Source: DATJBF01 sp035515475
GTDB lineage: Bacteria; Verrucomicrobiota; Verrucomicrobiia; Palsa-1439
Direction of reading: 5' to 3'
Assembly (NCBI GenBank): GCA_035515475.1
Contig: DATJBF010000068.1
Span: 1-56,106 of the forward strand
DNA: 56,106 bases
A program made the position numbers and the translations under genes. Below, piece by piece: positions 1-8,542 of this stretch (position 1 is its first letter; each line of letters starts with the position of its first letter). The notes under the pieces were generated by a model, which was not told where the DNA came from, did not search any database, and saw only the letters and a list, made by a program, of their open reading frames with translations.

Positions 1-1
1 G

Positions 2-130
2 AAAATTGAACGACTCTTCGCTTGGCTGTTCAACTTTCGACGTTTGGTGGTGCGCTATGAATATCACGCGGAGAACTTCCAAGCTCTGGTCCAACTCGGC
101 GCCGTGATTATCCTCTTGCGCCATTTATGA
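2..130 (+). mobile_element. C-terminal end of an IS5-like transposase (cut by window edge)
   Basis: Reading from base 2 gives 42 residues and a TGA stop at 128-130. The segment starts KIERLFAWLFNFRRLVVRYE and ends ALVQLGAVIILLRHL. This is the usual C-terminal tail of IS5-family DDE transposases: (V/I)ER-F-WL--FRRL-VRYE is the region around the last catalytic Glu, followed by a short hydrophobic end. The rest of the gene lies left of the window, so whether the element is intact cannot be judged. I could not identify its terminal inverted repeat. The family call rests on motif recognition only. Confidence 0.75.
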
Positions 131-140
131 GATGGCTTCT

Positions 141-200
141 AATGAAATCAGGTATTCTGGCATAGCAATCGCGGCGTTCGGAGGACGATTCCGACACCCG
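141..200. repeat. 60-base imperfect repeat, copy 1 (pair with 2251-2310)
   Basis: These 60 bases match 2251-2310 at 42 positions by hand count with no gaps. The ends match best (AATGAAATC and CGATTCCGACA). The two copies lie on either side of the ankyrin lipoprotein gene. Copy 1 starts 10 bases after the transposase stop, so it could belong to the end of that element or to a dispersed intergenic repeat family. Confidence 0.45.
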
Positions 201-337
201 GCCGCAACGTGTGAGCATTTCGGCCCAAGCAGTTGGGCGAGAAAGGGGAGGCCGCCCGTCGGGGAGGTTGTCGAGTAACTGACTCCGACAAGGCATTCAA
301 TCTCCTGTGCGGTCTGCCGACAGGGATCGAAAACGGC

Positions 338-1912
338 TCACTTGGCTTTGCCATTTCCATTTGGCGCATTAAAGGAGTTTACGACAGCATCCACAGCAGT
401 GTGGAGTTCGGGTGCGCTCAGATTCTGGTCGAAACACTCAAGGACTTTCTTCATTAGCTCCTGCCGCCGTTGGTAGTCCTTCTTCTTCATTTGTGCATAG
501 GCCTTTTTCTCTTCGAGGGTGGCATCGGCGGCCGGTGGCGTTACGTTCGCAGCGCGGATACTTTGATATGTGGGAGTATAAGTGCTTCCATACTTGGACA
601 TGTAGGCATTATAGCCTTGAATGCCCGTCCGCGTATGGGTGGCATAGGACATCGCTTGGATCTGCTGGAATTGTCGCGCTTGCATTTGGCCTTGATACTG
701 GGCAGCTGAATCCAGGGCTGCCTGGGCCGTAGCCTGGACCATAGCCTGAAGCGCCATGACTCCTATCTGCTGCCAGGAAATCTTCGTGACGTCGCTGCTG
801 TATTTGCTGGCTGCTTTCGTGTAGTAATCCCGCGCCTTTATATACGAGGCGCGCGAATCATCCAACTTGTCTCGCGCAAGATAATAATCACCCAGAACAT
901 GATTCATCTTGCCGTTCAGTTCGATTCCCTCCATCGTTGCGTCTTCGAAGTTTGTGGCGGCCCCGTTCTCAAATAAATACGACGCGATGTCCGTGTTGTC
1001 CTTCTGACACGCCAGTTTGAAAGCGGTCGCGCCATCTGGTGACGCGTGGTTGACATCGGCTAGCGACTCCGTCAACAGCTTCACCAGCGGCAAGTAACTG
1101 TCATCCACGCTGCTGGCCCACATCAAGGCTGTCACACCCGCGTTGTTCGCATGATTGACATTGGCACCGTGTGTGATCAAGAGATGCGCGACTTCAACAT
1201 TTCCTGTGGACGCGGCCCACATCAGCGGAGTGATACCGTACTTGTTCTGGCAATCAACTGGAGCCCCTTTTTCCAGCAGCATCTTCACGATGTCAGCGTG
1301 CCCGTGATAAGCTGCGTCAACAAGAACCGGCACGCCTTCTCGGGAGACATGTCGAACATCAGCCCCGTGTTCGATTAGTAAACGCGCGACGTCGCTGTGG
1401 CCTTTCGCTGCGGCCCACATCAGCGGAGTGAGGCCGTACTTGTTCTGGCAATCAACGGGCGCGCCTTTGTCCAGCACCATCCTCACAATATCAACGTTTC
1501 CCCCGGACGCTGCGTCAACAAGAACCGGCACGCCATCTAGGGAAACATGTTGAACATCGGCCCCGTGTTCGATTAGTAAACGCGCGACATCAGCGTGTCC
1601 GTTCCCTGCGGCCCAATTCAGCGGAGTGAGACCGTGCTTGTTCTGGCAATCGACTGTGGCCCCTTTCTCGAGCAGCATCCTCACGATTTCAACATTCCCG
1701 TAATAAGCTGCGTCAATCAGAGGTGGCACATTCTTGCCGGCATTGACGTTCGCGCCCGCGTCAAGAAGCGTTCGGGTACGCTGGACGTCGTTACTCCTCA
1801 CAGCGGCCGAAAGTGGATAACTGGCGCACGATGTAAGAGAGAGCGCCATTGCTAATAAGACCGCGATCCCTCCCACAAATCGCAAGACCGGAGCCATCAT
1901 CATCTTGGTCAT
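338..1912 (-). CDS. Ankyrin-repeat lipoprotein
   Basis: A predicted lipoprotein of 524 residues. The start at 1912 is preferred over an upstream in-frame codon at 1948 because a GAGAGG ribosome site lies 7-8 bases ahead and the signal peptide then begins MTKMMM. A hydrophobic stretch leads to the lipobox LTSC with Cys at residue 29. About eight ankyrin repeats follow (roughly residues 38-325). They are arranged largely as a two-ankyrin unit of 66 residues present three times, with repeated hallmarks such as TPLMWAA and ADVARLLIEHGADV. The last 200 residues are Gln/Ala/Tyr-rich without a recognised domain. Ankyrin repeats bind protein partners, and the lipid anchor places them on the envelope; the partner is unknown. 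No operon partner is seen. The product call is firm; the role is not. Confidence 0.88.
   Translation of the reverse strand: MTKMMMAPVLRFVGGIAVLLAMALSLTSCASYPLSAAVRSNDVQRTRTLLDAGANVNAGKNVPPLIDAAYYGNVEIVRMLLEKGATVDCQNKHGLTPLNWAAGNGHADVARLLIEHGADVQHVSLDGVPVLVDAASGGNVDIVRMVLDKGAPVDCQNKYGLTPLMWAAAKGHSDVARLLIEHGADVRHVSREGVPVLVDAAYHGHADIVKMLLEKGAPVDCQNKYGITPLMWAASTGNVEVAHLLITHGANVNHANNAGVTALMWASSVDDSYLPLVKLLTESLADVNHASPDGATAFKLACQKDNTDIASYLFENGAATNFEDATMEGIELNGKMNHVLGDYYLARDKLDDSRASYIKARDYYTKAASKYSSDVTKISWQQIGVMALQAMVQATAQAALDSAAQYQGQMQARQFQQIQAMSYATHTRTGIQGYNAYMSKYGSTYTPTYQSIRAANVTPPAADATLEEKKAYAQMKKKDYQRRQELMKKVLECFDQNLSAPELHTAVDAVVNSFNAPNGNGKAK
1136..1729 (-). repeat. Three tandem 198-base units inside the ankyrin gene
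   Basis: Residues 62-259 of the lipoprotein (counted from the start at 1912) are three copies of a 66-residue unit, each made of two ankyrin repeats. Shared segments such as DCQNKYGLTPLMWAA and DVARLLIEHGADV recur at exactly 198-base spacing. The unit has clearly been duplicated as a pair of ankyrins rather than singly. Confidence 0.8.
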
Positions 1913-2662
1913 CGTATTACCTCTCGTTCGGTCATTCGCGATACGCACAGCGCGTAGGCATGATCGAACTTCAACAGCCAGACTTGGCCGCGTCTCCCCT
2001 GACGATGATTTCCATTCTCCATCCGCCTCAAACTCCCAGCCTCGCAGCGAAGGTGTGACCAGCGGGGCGCCTCGCGGCTCCTACTGTGACACCGCCAAAG
2101 CTACCACTAGCGCGGGTGCTTTGGCAATCCGCTCTGCTGCGATTGGGGCAGGATGAGCGAAGAAGAAGCGCAAGAGCCTTGGGCGGCAGATGAATCCCGC
2201 CCTGTTCGGTGGCTTTATCAAACTTACTTCTTCCGGAGAACCGACGTTTAAATGAAATCGAGCATTCTGTGGGTACAATCGTGGCGAAAAACGGGCGATT
2301 CCGACATCCGCCTCCACTTCGTTTCGGCGCGACGCGGCCCGCCTCCAATTCCAACTGCCAATTCGTTGTCCTTTTCGCCTTATTGGTAGATGCCGTGCCC
2401 CGGGTCCGAATTGGAAGAGTAGTTCCACTGAATCAAGAGCGGTTGAAAGTCATATCAAGAAACGGAAGCGGTGACAGAAGCCAGCCAGGGACAATAGACG
2501 CGTCCGGTAGTGGATGCGAGCCGATCAACTCGTGTCCGGAAACGCTGGCTGACCGTGTTGCTTGCCCTGTGGCGCATGCCCACCAAAGCCGCCCCCAATC
2601 GCGACCGCCTCGAACAAGTCCGACTCGCCGCCTCTGGCCGTTTCGAATAGACTGCGTTCCTC
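1913..2662. other. Intergenic stretch without a convincing gene
   Basis: This gap of about 750 bases lies between the divergent ankyrin gene and the first TMTC-like gene. Open frames here have no start context, no domain, and an Arg/Ser/Pro-rich composition typical of noncoding GC-rich DNA. It holds the second copy of the 60-base repeat at 2251-2310. The last 30 bases (TTCGAATAGACTGCGTTCCT before the ATG) are shared with the leaders of two TMTC paralogues. Confidence 0.6.
2251..2310. repeat. 60-base imperfect repeat, copy 2
   Basis: This is the partner of 141-200 (42 of 60 matching positions by hand). It sits upstream of the ankyrin gene and well upstream of the glycosyltransferase gene. No coding role is visible. 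Confidence 0.45.
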
Positions 2663-4495
2663 ATGAAAGGACACAGGTTCATCCCGTTGGTGGTGGTTGC
2701 GGCGGGGCTGCTGGCCTATCACAACAGCTTCACGGGTGCGTTCGTGTTTGATGACCTGAGGTCAATCCGCGAGAATCCTACGATCCGGCGTCTCTGGCCG
2801 ATCTGGGCCTGCTTGTCGCCGCCGCATCGGGGCGGACTGACGGTGGAAGGGCGTCCGCTCATCAATCTGTCCTTGGCCGTCAGCTACGCCTTTGGCGGCT
2901 ACAACGTGTGGGGCTATCACGCCCTGAACCTGACCGTTCATATCCTTGCGGGTCTGACCTTGCTGGGCATTGTACGCCGGACGCTGCGTCAGCCGAGGCT
3001 TGGCGACCGTTTCGGCGGAGCCGCAGACGAATTGGCACTGGCGGCAGCGGTGCTCTGGACGGTTCATCCGCTGAACACCGAGTCGGTAACGTACGTGATT
3101 CAGCGGGCCGAATCGATGATGGGGCTGTTCTACTTGCTCACATTGTACTGCTTCATACGCGGGGCGGAGTCGCCACCCCGGGGAGATGGAAAATGGTTTG
3201 TGGGAAATGGTTCATGGCGCGGGCTGTGGTACGGACTATCGGTGGCTGCTTGCGCACTGGGGATGGTCAGCAAGGAGGTGATGGTTTCCGCCCCGATATT
3301 GGCCCTGCTTTATGACCGGGCATTTCTTTCAGGCTCGTTCCGGGAGGCGTGGAGACGGCGCGGGCTGTTCTACTTGGGATTGGCTGGCACTTGGATCCTG
3401 CTGGGTTCCGTGCTGATTGCTGCAGGCAGCTTCGCCACCGCATCGATGAATGCGCGGCGCATCGGTCTCACCCGGTGGGTATACTTGCGGACCCAACCGG
3501 AGGTGATTCTCTACTATCTGCGGCTGTCTGTGTGGCCAAAACCACTGAGTCTGGACCATGCGTGGCCAATGGCGCGATCGTGGATGAGCATTCTGCCGTC
3601 CGCAATCGTGATTGTGTTCCTCTTGGGGGCCACGGCTTGGGCAGTAAGAATAAACTCGGTTTACGGATTTGTGGGCGCATGGTTTTTCCTCATCTTGGCG
3701 CCGAGTTCCAGCATCATACCCCTTCACGGTGCGATCTACGAACACCGCATGTACTTGTCGTTGGCGGCGGTCGTGAGCATGGTGGTGCTGGGGCTGTATT
3801 CGCTTCTGGGACGGCGAAGCCTGGTTGTATTCGCTTTGATGGCCATCGCACTGGGAATTCTCACATGGCGACGCAACCAGGATTACCGGAGCGAAGTCAT
3901 CCTCTGGCAGGATGCAGCAGCCAAATTTCCCCAGAGCCCGTCGGTACATTACAACTTGGGGGTCGCCTTGTGGAGGGAGGGACGGGCGCGGGAAGCGATT
4001 GCCCAGTACGAGCAAGTGCTACGGCTCAATCCCGATAACCTCGAGGAGGTGCACAACAACCTGGGGCTCGCCTTGTGGAAAGAGGGCCGGGTGCAGGAGG
4101 CGATCGGTCATTGGGAAGAAGCGTTGCGGCTCAAGCCCGAGTACGCCGATCCGCATTACAACTTGGGACTTGCACTGGCGCAAACGGGCAATTTCAATGC
4201 GGCGATCAGCCAGTTCCAGGAGGCGCTGCGGAGCAGACCGAATGACGCCGAGGCGCACAACAATTTGGGGAATGCCTTCATCCAGGTGGGTCGCGTGCCC
4301 GAGGCGATGGAACAGTATGACCAAGCACTGCGGATCAAGCCCGATTTCGCCGATCCGCATTACAACCTGGGAGTCGCCTTCGAGCGAACGGGGCGAGTGC
4401 CAGAGGCGATGGAACAGTATGAGCAGGCGCTGCAGATTGATCCCGATTTCACCAAAGCGCAGCAGGGTCTGGCGCGGTTGCGGGCAACCCAGTAA
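2663..4495 (+). CDS. TMTC-like membrane glycosyltransferase with TPR tail
   Basis: A 610-residue membrane protein. Residues 1-400 hold about ten hydrophobic segments in the layout of GT-C glycosyltransferases of the TMTC type. An acidic pair lies just after the first membrane helix (FVFDDLRSIRENP), followed by HPLNTESVTYVIQRAES. Residues from about 425 to the end form five TPR repeats (HYNLGVALW...AIAQYEQ) and a cap. In animals TMTC proteins O-mannosylate cadherins. In bacteria the sugar donor and acceptor are unknown, so protein or polysaccharide glycosylation at the outer face of the membrane is inferred. It is most similar to the genes at 8543 and 13167 and shares even the 25 bases before the ATG with them. 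Confidence 0.85.
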   Translation: MKGHRFIPLVVVAAGLLAYHNSFTGAFVFDDLRSIRENPTIRRLWPIWACLSPPHRGGLTVEGRPLINLSLAVSYAFGGYNVWGYHALNLTVHILAGLTLLGIVRRTLRQPRLGDRFGGAADELALAAAVLWTVHPLNTESVTYVIQRAESMMGLFYLLTLYCFIRGAESPPRGDGKWFVGNGSWRGLWYGLSVAACALGMVSKEVMVSAPILALLYDRAFLSGSFREAWRRRGLFYLGLAGTWILLGSVLIAAGSFATASMNARRIGLTRWVYLRTQPEVILYYLRLSVWPKPLSLDHAWPMARSWMSILPSAIVIVFLLGATAWAVRINSVYGFVGAWFFLILAPSSSIIPLHGAIYEHRMYLSLAAVVSMVVLGLYSLLGRRSLVVFALMAIALGILTWRRNQDYRSEVILWQDAAAKFPQSPSVHYNLGVALWREGRAREAIAQYEQVLRLNPDNLEEVHNNLGLALWKEGRVQEAIGHWEEALRLKPEYADPHYNLGLALAQTGNFNAAISQFQEALRSRPNDAEAHNNLGNAFIQVGRVPEAMEQYDQALRIKPDFADPHYNLGVAFERTGRVPEAMEQYEQALQIDPDFTKAQQGLARLRATQ

Positions 4496-4540
4496 AAGGT
4501 TAACCCGACAGGGAATGCTGCCGAGCCCAGAAGAACTACG

Positions 4541-5916
4541 GTGTCCACAACGCTCCTAAACAGACATTGGAAGAACCGGTGCTGGCTCCTGGCTACGGCT
4601 CTCGTCGTACTCGTCCTGGTCGCTTACCTCCCGGCGCTGCGCGGCGGGTTCCTCTGGGATGACAACGCCTACGTGACGGAAAATCAGGCGCTCCGCACGC
4701 CGAATGGCTTGGGAGAAATCTGGTTCAAGCCGGGGACCACCCCGCAGTACTATCCGCTGGTCTTTACCAGTTTCTGGCTGGAGTACCGCCTCTGGCGGCT
4801 GCAACCTTTCGGGTATCACCTGGTCAACGTGCTGTTGCATGCTGCGAACGCCGTCCTGCTCTGGCGCGTCCTACGTCGCTTGGAGATTGCAGGCGCATGG
4901 TGGGCTGCGGCCATCTTTGCACTTCATCCGGTGATGGTGGAATCGGTAGCCTGGGTGACCGAACGCAAGAATGTTCTTTCTTGCCTGTTCTATCTGCTGG
5001 CAGCTCTGGCCTATTTCCGGTTTCGGCCATTGACGAACGGGAGTGTGGTCAGGGCCCGGGATTGGCGGTTCTATCCGTTGTCTCTCGCGTTCTTTCTGTG
5101 CGCCTTGCTGAGCAAGACGGTGACGTGTTCGTTACCGGCGGTGCTCGTATTGCTGCTGTGGTGGAAGGGCGGTCGCATTGAAAAGCGCGATGCCAGGGCA
5201 TTGGCTCCGCTGTTTGGCTTGGGGGCGGCGCTGGGGCTGATGACGGTGTGGTGGGAAGAACGTCTGGTGGGAGCTGGCGGAGCGGAGTGGACATTGTCAT
5301 TTGTGCAGCGTGCTGGCACGAGCCGGCAACCTCGAAGAGGCAATGGCGCATTACGGCCAAGCGCTTCGGATCAACCCCGATCACGCTGAGACGCATTACA
5401 ACCTGGGGCTGGCCCTGGCGCGGCTGGGCAAAGAGCGGGAGGCGATCCCGCACTGGGAGCAAGCGGTGCGGCTCAAGCCCGATTTCGCCGAAGCCCACAG
5501 CAATCTGGGACTGGCGCTGGCGCATGTGGGCCGGGTGCGGGAAGCGATTGATCACCAGGAGACGGCGGCGCAACTCATGCCTGACTCCGCCAGAGCGGTC
5601 AACAATCTGGCGCGGCTATTGGCGACGACGGCACCCGCGGCGGGCGGGGGACCCGGTTCGAGCCATTGGCTTGGCGCAGCGGGCCTGCGCACTTACAGGC
5701 AATCAGGAGGCGACGTGCGTCGACACCCTAGCCATCGCCTACGCCGCGGCCGGCCGATTCGACGAGGCGGTCGGCACCGCGCAGAGAGCGGTGGAGTTGG
5801 CGCGCACGGCCGAGGATCCGCAGTTGGTCGGGGAGATCGAGACGCGATTGGAACTGTATCGCAGTGGACACGCTTACCATCCATCTGACGACGGGACGAG
5901 CGTGCGTAAGCCGTGA
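4541..5916 (+). pseudogene. Broken TMTC-like glycosyltransferase/TPR gene
   Basis: From a GTG at 4541 the frame encodes a normal TMTC-like N-terminus (FLWDDNAYVTENQAL, HPVMVESVAWVTERKN) up to about residue 250 (EWTLSFVQRA). Near 5300 the homology jumps straight into TPR repeats in another frame (NLEEAMAHYGQALRINPD), so the middle membrane half is missing. The TPR frame runs to a G-run near 5646-5650. There homology shifts again into a third frame that carries the usual C-terminal cap (DTLAIAYAAAGRFDEAV) to the stop at 5914-5916. One internal deletion with a frame change plus one frameshift makes an intact product unlikely. An assembly error at the G-run is possible, but it would not explain the deletion. 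Confidence 0.8.
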
Positions 5917-6020
5917 GGGTTCTTAGCCGGAACCGTGCAATTGCAGCGTGCGATAACCCCTCACCCGTGCCCGCCGTTGGCAGGCCCGGCCTCTCCCCGC
6001 TGCGCGGGGCGAGGCGCACC

Positions 6021-6106
6021 TTGTAGCCACGGCGTTCCCTGCCCCGAAAGCTTTCGGGGTGAATCGCCGTGCGGGAAGGCGCCCCGACAGAGCGGGGCGG
6101 CTACAA
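6021..6106. repeat. Cloverleaf-like palindromic repeat element
   Basis: The ends TTGTAGCC and GGCTACAA are inverted repeats. Inside lie two further self-complementary arms. CACGGCG...CGCCGTG encloses the perfect palindrome CCCCGAAAGCTTTCGGGG, and CGCCCCG-ACAGAG-CGGGGCG forms a hairpin. The whole could fold as a three-way junction. A relative with the same ends and the CCCCGACAGAG core lies at 8415-8485. This is the organisation of REP-like mobile palindromes. The C-rich stretch just before it (5958-6020) may belong to the same unit. Confidence 0.7.
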
Positions 6107-6245
6107 AGGCTGTCATCCATTGGCGACAGTATCCAGATGCGCCCAACCGCATCTCATTGCGCATTCCTGACTTGACGGTTGACGGGCAGGTGGAAGCAAT
6201 TTAGGAGATGGAGTCGAAAACAATGACAACGAGATCAATCCCTCG

Positions 6246-8354
6246 ATGAAGAACACGTGGAGATCGCTGGGCGTGGGAGCCGGCCTCATCATGGTGCTGA
6301 CCGTGATGGCTTACCTGCCCGCCATGCGCGATGGCTTTGTTTTTGATGACTCTAACTTGATCAAGGACAACGAGATGGTCCATGCCGCCGACGGGTTGTA
6401 TCGATTCTGGTTTACCAAAGAATCTCCGGATTATCGTCCGCTAACCTGGAGTTTGTGGTGGCTGGAGTGGCGGCGGTGGGGCGCCAACCCGAGGGGCTAC
6501 CACGTGGTGAACGTGTTGCTGCACGCGGTCAATGCTGTCCTGGTGTGGATCATCCTGCGGCGGCTGAAGATTCCGGGAGCCTGGTTGGCGGGGCTGGTCT
6601 TTGCGATTCACCCGGTGAACGTAGCCACTGTGGCTTGGATCAGCGAGCAGAAGAACACACTCTCGATGTTCTTTTACGCTCTGGCCATCCTATTGTATTT
6701 GCGGTTCGACGAAGAAGATCGCCTGCCCCAAACGAACGACTCATCGAGCGGTCGGAGGTGGCGTTGGTATGGCTGTTCATTGGCGGCTGGACTGTTGGCA
6801 ATGCTCACCAAAACAGCGGTGGTCATGCTCCCCGTGGTAATCCTGGGCTGCCTGTGGTGGCGGCACGGCCGGGTCAGGGGGAAAGACCTGCTCCGTAGTG
6901 CGCCGTATTTTTTGTCCGCCTTGGCTCTGGCGCTGGTGACCATCGTCCAACATCACCGGGCCTTGGGAGGAACCGTCGTGCTGCCTGGAGGGTTTCCTTC
7001 TCGTCTGGCTACAGCCGGTCGGGCCCCGTGGTTTTACCTGCATGAAGCATTGCTGCCGATCGATCTGACCGTGATTTATCCAAAGTGGGAGATCGATCCA
7101 GCGCGCTGGGTTTCTTATGTCCCGGGAGTGATCTTGGTGGGTTGTTTTCTGGTCTTCTGGTGGAAACGTCAAACCTGGGGACGGCCATTATTGTTTGGGC
7201 TGGGCTATTTCGTCGTGATGCTCTTCCCGGTGCTGGGGTTTTTCGATCAAGCCTTCTATGAACTGGGGCTCGTGGCGGATCACTGGCAGTACTACTCGAT
7301 CGTCGGGGTGATCGCCTTGGTGGTCGCCGGCGGGGATAGGATGTGCCGTCGAATCGGCGAGGGGGGACGGCCTTTGGGCGCGATGATCGCCGTCATTGTG
7401 TTGACGGTGTTCTTCGATGCGACTTGGATACGGGGCCGCGTTTATTTGGACGATGTAACGCTCTGGCGGGACAACGTGGTCAAGAATGGCGTGGCGGTCG
7501 CCCACAATTATTTGGGGGTTGCTCTGGAACAGGCCGGCCGGGACCAGGAGGCAATCGCACAGTACGAGCAGGCCGTGCGGATCAAACCCGATTACGCCGT
7601 GGCGCACAACAACCTGGGGAACGCTCTGAAACAGATGGGCAGGCGCGCAGAAGCAATCGGAGAGTACCGCCAGGCTCTACAATTCGACCCTCACTATGCC
7701 CCGGCGGAGAACAACTTGGGAAATGCGCTCTTGGAAGCGGGCCGGGTTGGAGAAGCCATTGAGCATTTGAATCAAGCGCTGCGGATTAAGGGGGATTTTG
7801 GCGCGGCACACTACAACCTGGGAGTCGCCTTGTGGCAAGTGGGCCGGGTGCAAGCGGCCATCGAGCATTGGGAACAAGCGGTGCGGTTCCAACCCGATTA
7901 CGTCGAAGCGCATTACAACCTGGGGATCGCCTTGAGGCAAGTGGGTCGGGCGCCGGAGGCGATCGGACATTGGGAGCAAGTGGTGCGGCTGAAGCCCGAT
8001 TACGCCGAGGCGCACTACAACTTGGGAGTCACCTTGTGGCAACTGGGGCGGACGGCGGCGGCGATCGAGCAATACGAACAAGCGTTGCGGATCAAGCCCT
8101 ACTACGCCGAAGCGCACAACAATCTGGGGGTCGCCTTGTGGCAAGCGGGCCGGACGACGGAGGCCATCAAGCAATACGAACAAGCGTTGCGGATCAGACC
8201 CGACTACGCTGAGGCGCACAACAACCTCGGATTTGCCCTCTCGCGAGTAGGCCGGGTACAGGAGGCGATCGATCACTACGAACAAGCGCTACGGATCAAC
8301 CCGGATTACGCCGAAGCCAGTAATAATCTGGCACGCCTGCGGGCTGCTCAGTAA
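6246..8354 (+). CDS. TMTC-like membrane glycosyltransferase with eight TPRs
   Basis: A 702-residue member of the local family. The N-terminal 410 residues are a multi-pass GT-C-like region with the early acidic motif FVFDDSNLIKDNE and the conserved HPVNVATVAWISEQKN loop. From about residue 418, eight consecutive 34-residue TPR repeats run to the end (HNNLGVALWQAGR...EQALRI). The catalytic assignment (dolichol/undecaprenyl-phosphate sugar to acceptor) is inferred from the TMTC/PMT relationship. No Shine-Dalgarno sequence is obvious at the ATG. TPR units 3-5 are nearly identical at DNA level to those in the gene at 8543, a sign of recombination between paralogues. Confidence 0.86.
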   Translation: MKNTWRSLGVGAGLIMVLTVMAYLPAMRDGFVFDDSNLIKDNEMVHAADGLYRFWFTKESPDYRPLTWSLWWLEWRRWGANPRGYHVVNVLLHAVNAVLVWIILRRLKIPGAWLAGLVFAIHPVNVATVAWISEQKNTLSMFFYALAILLYLRFDEEDRLPQTNDSSSGRRWRWYGCSLAAGLLAMLTKTAVVMLPVVILGCLWWRHGRVRGKDLLRSAPYFLSALALALVTIVQHHRALGGTVVLPGGFPSRLATAGRAPWFYLHEALLPIDLTVIYPKWEIDPARWVSYVPGVILVGCFLVFWWKRQTWGRPLLFGLGYFVVMLFPVLGFFDQAFYELGLVADHWQYYSIVGVIALVVAGGDRMCRRIGEGGRPLGAMIAVIVLTVFFDATWIRGRVYLDDVTLWRDNVVKNGVAVAHNYLGVALEQAGRDQEAIAQYEQAVRIKPDYAVAHNNLGNALKQMGRRAEAIGEYRQALQFDPHYAPAENNLGNALLEAGRVGEAIEHLNQALRIKGDFGAAHYNLGVALWQVGRVQAAIEHWEQAVRFQPDYVEAHYNLGIALRQVGRAPEAIGHWEQVVRLKPDYAEAHYNLGVTLWQLGRTAAAIEQYEQALRIKPYYAEAHNNLGVALWQAGRTTEAIKQYEQALRIRPDYAEAHNNLGFALSRVGRVQEAIDHYEQALRINPDYAEASNNLARLRAAQ

Positions 8355-8414
8355 GTGATCACCTCAGATGCGGCAGAGGGAAAGTTCGCACCGCTACGGT
8401 GCCTGGGGCGAATA

Positions 8415-8485
8415 TGTAGCCACGACGCTCTGCCGCCGTGCAGGCAGCGAGTGGCGACGCCCCGACAGAGTGGGCCGGGCTACAA
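8415..8485. repeat. Palindromic repeat element, second copy
   Basis: The ends TGTAGCC and GGGCTACA are inverted, and the internal text CGACGCCCCGACAGAGTGGG matches the element at 6021-6106. An internal hairpin CTGCC...GGCAG replaces the long arm of the first copy. It lies in the gap between two TMTC-like genes. Confidence 0.65.
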
Positions 8486-8542
8486 CATCCAAGGCTTTCG
8501 GGGCTGGCTGCGGCCCGCACATTTGAATAGACTAGCTTCCTG

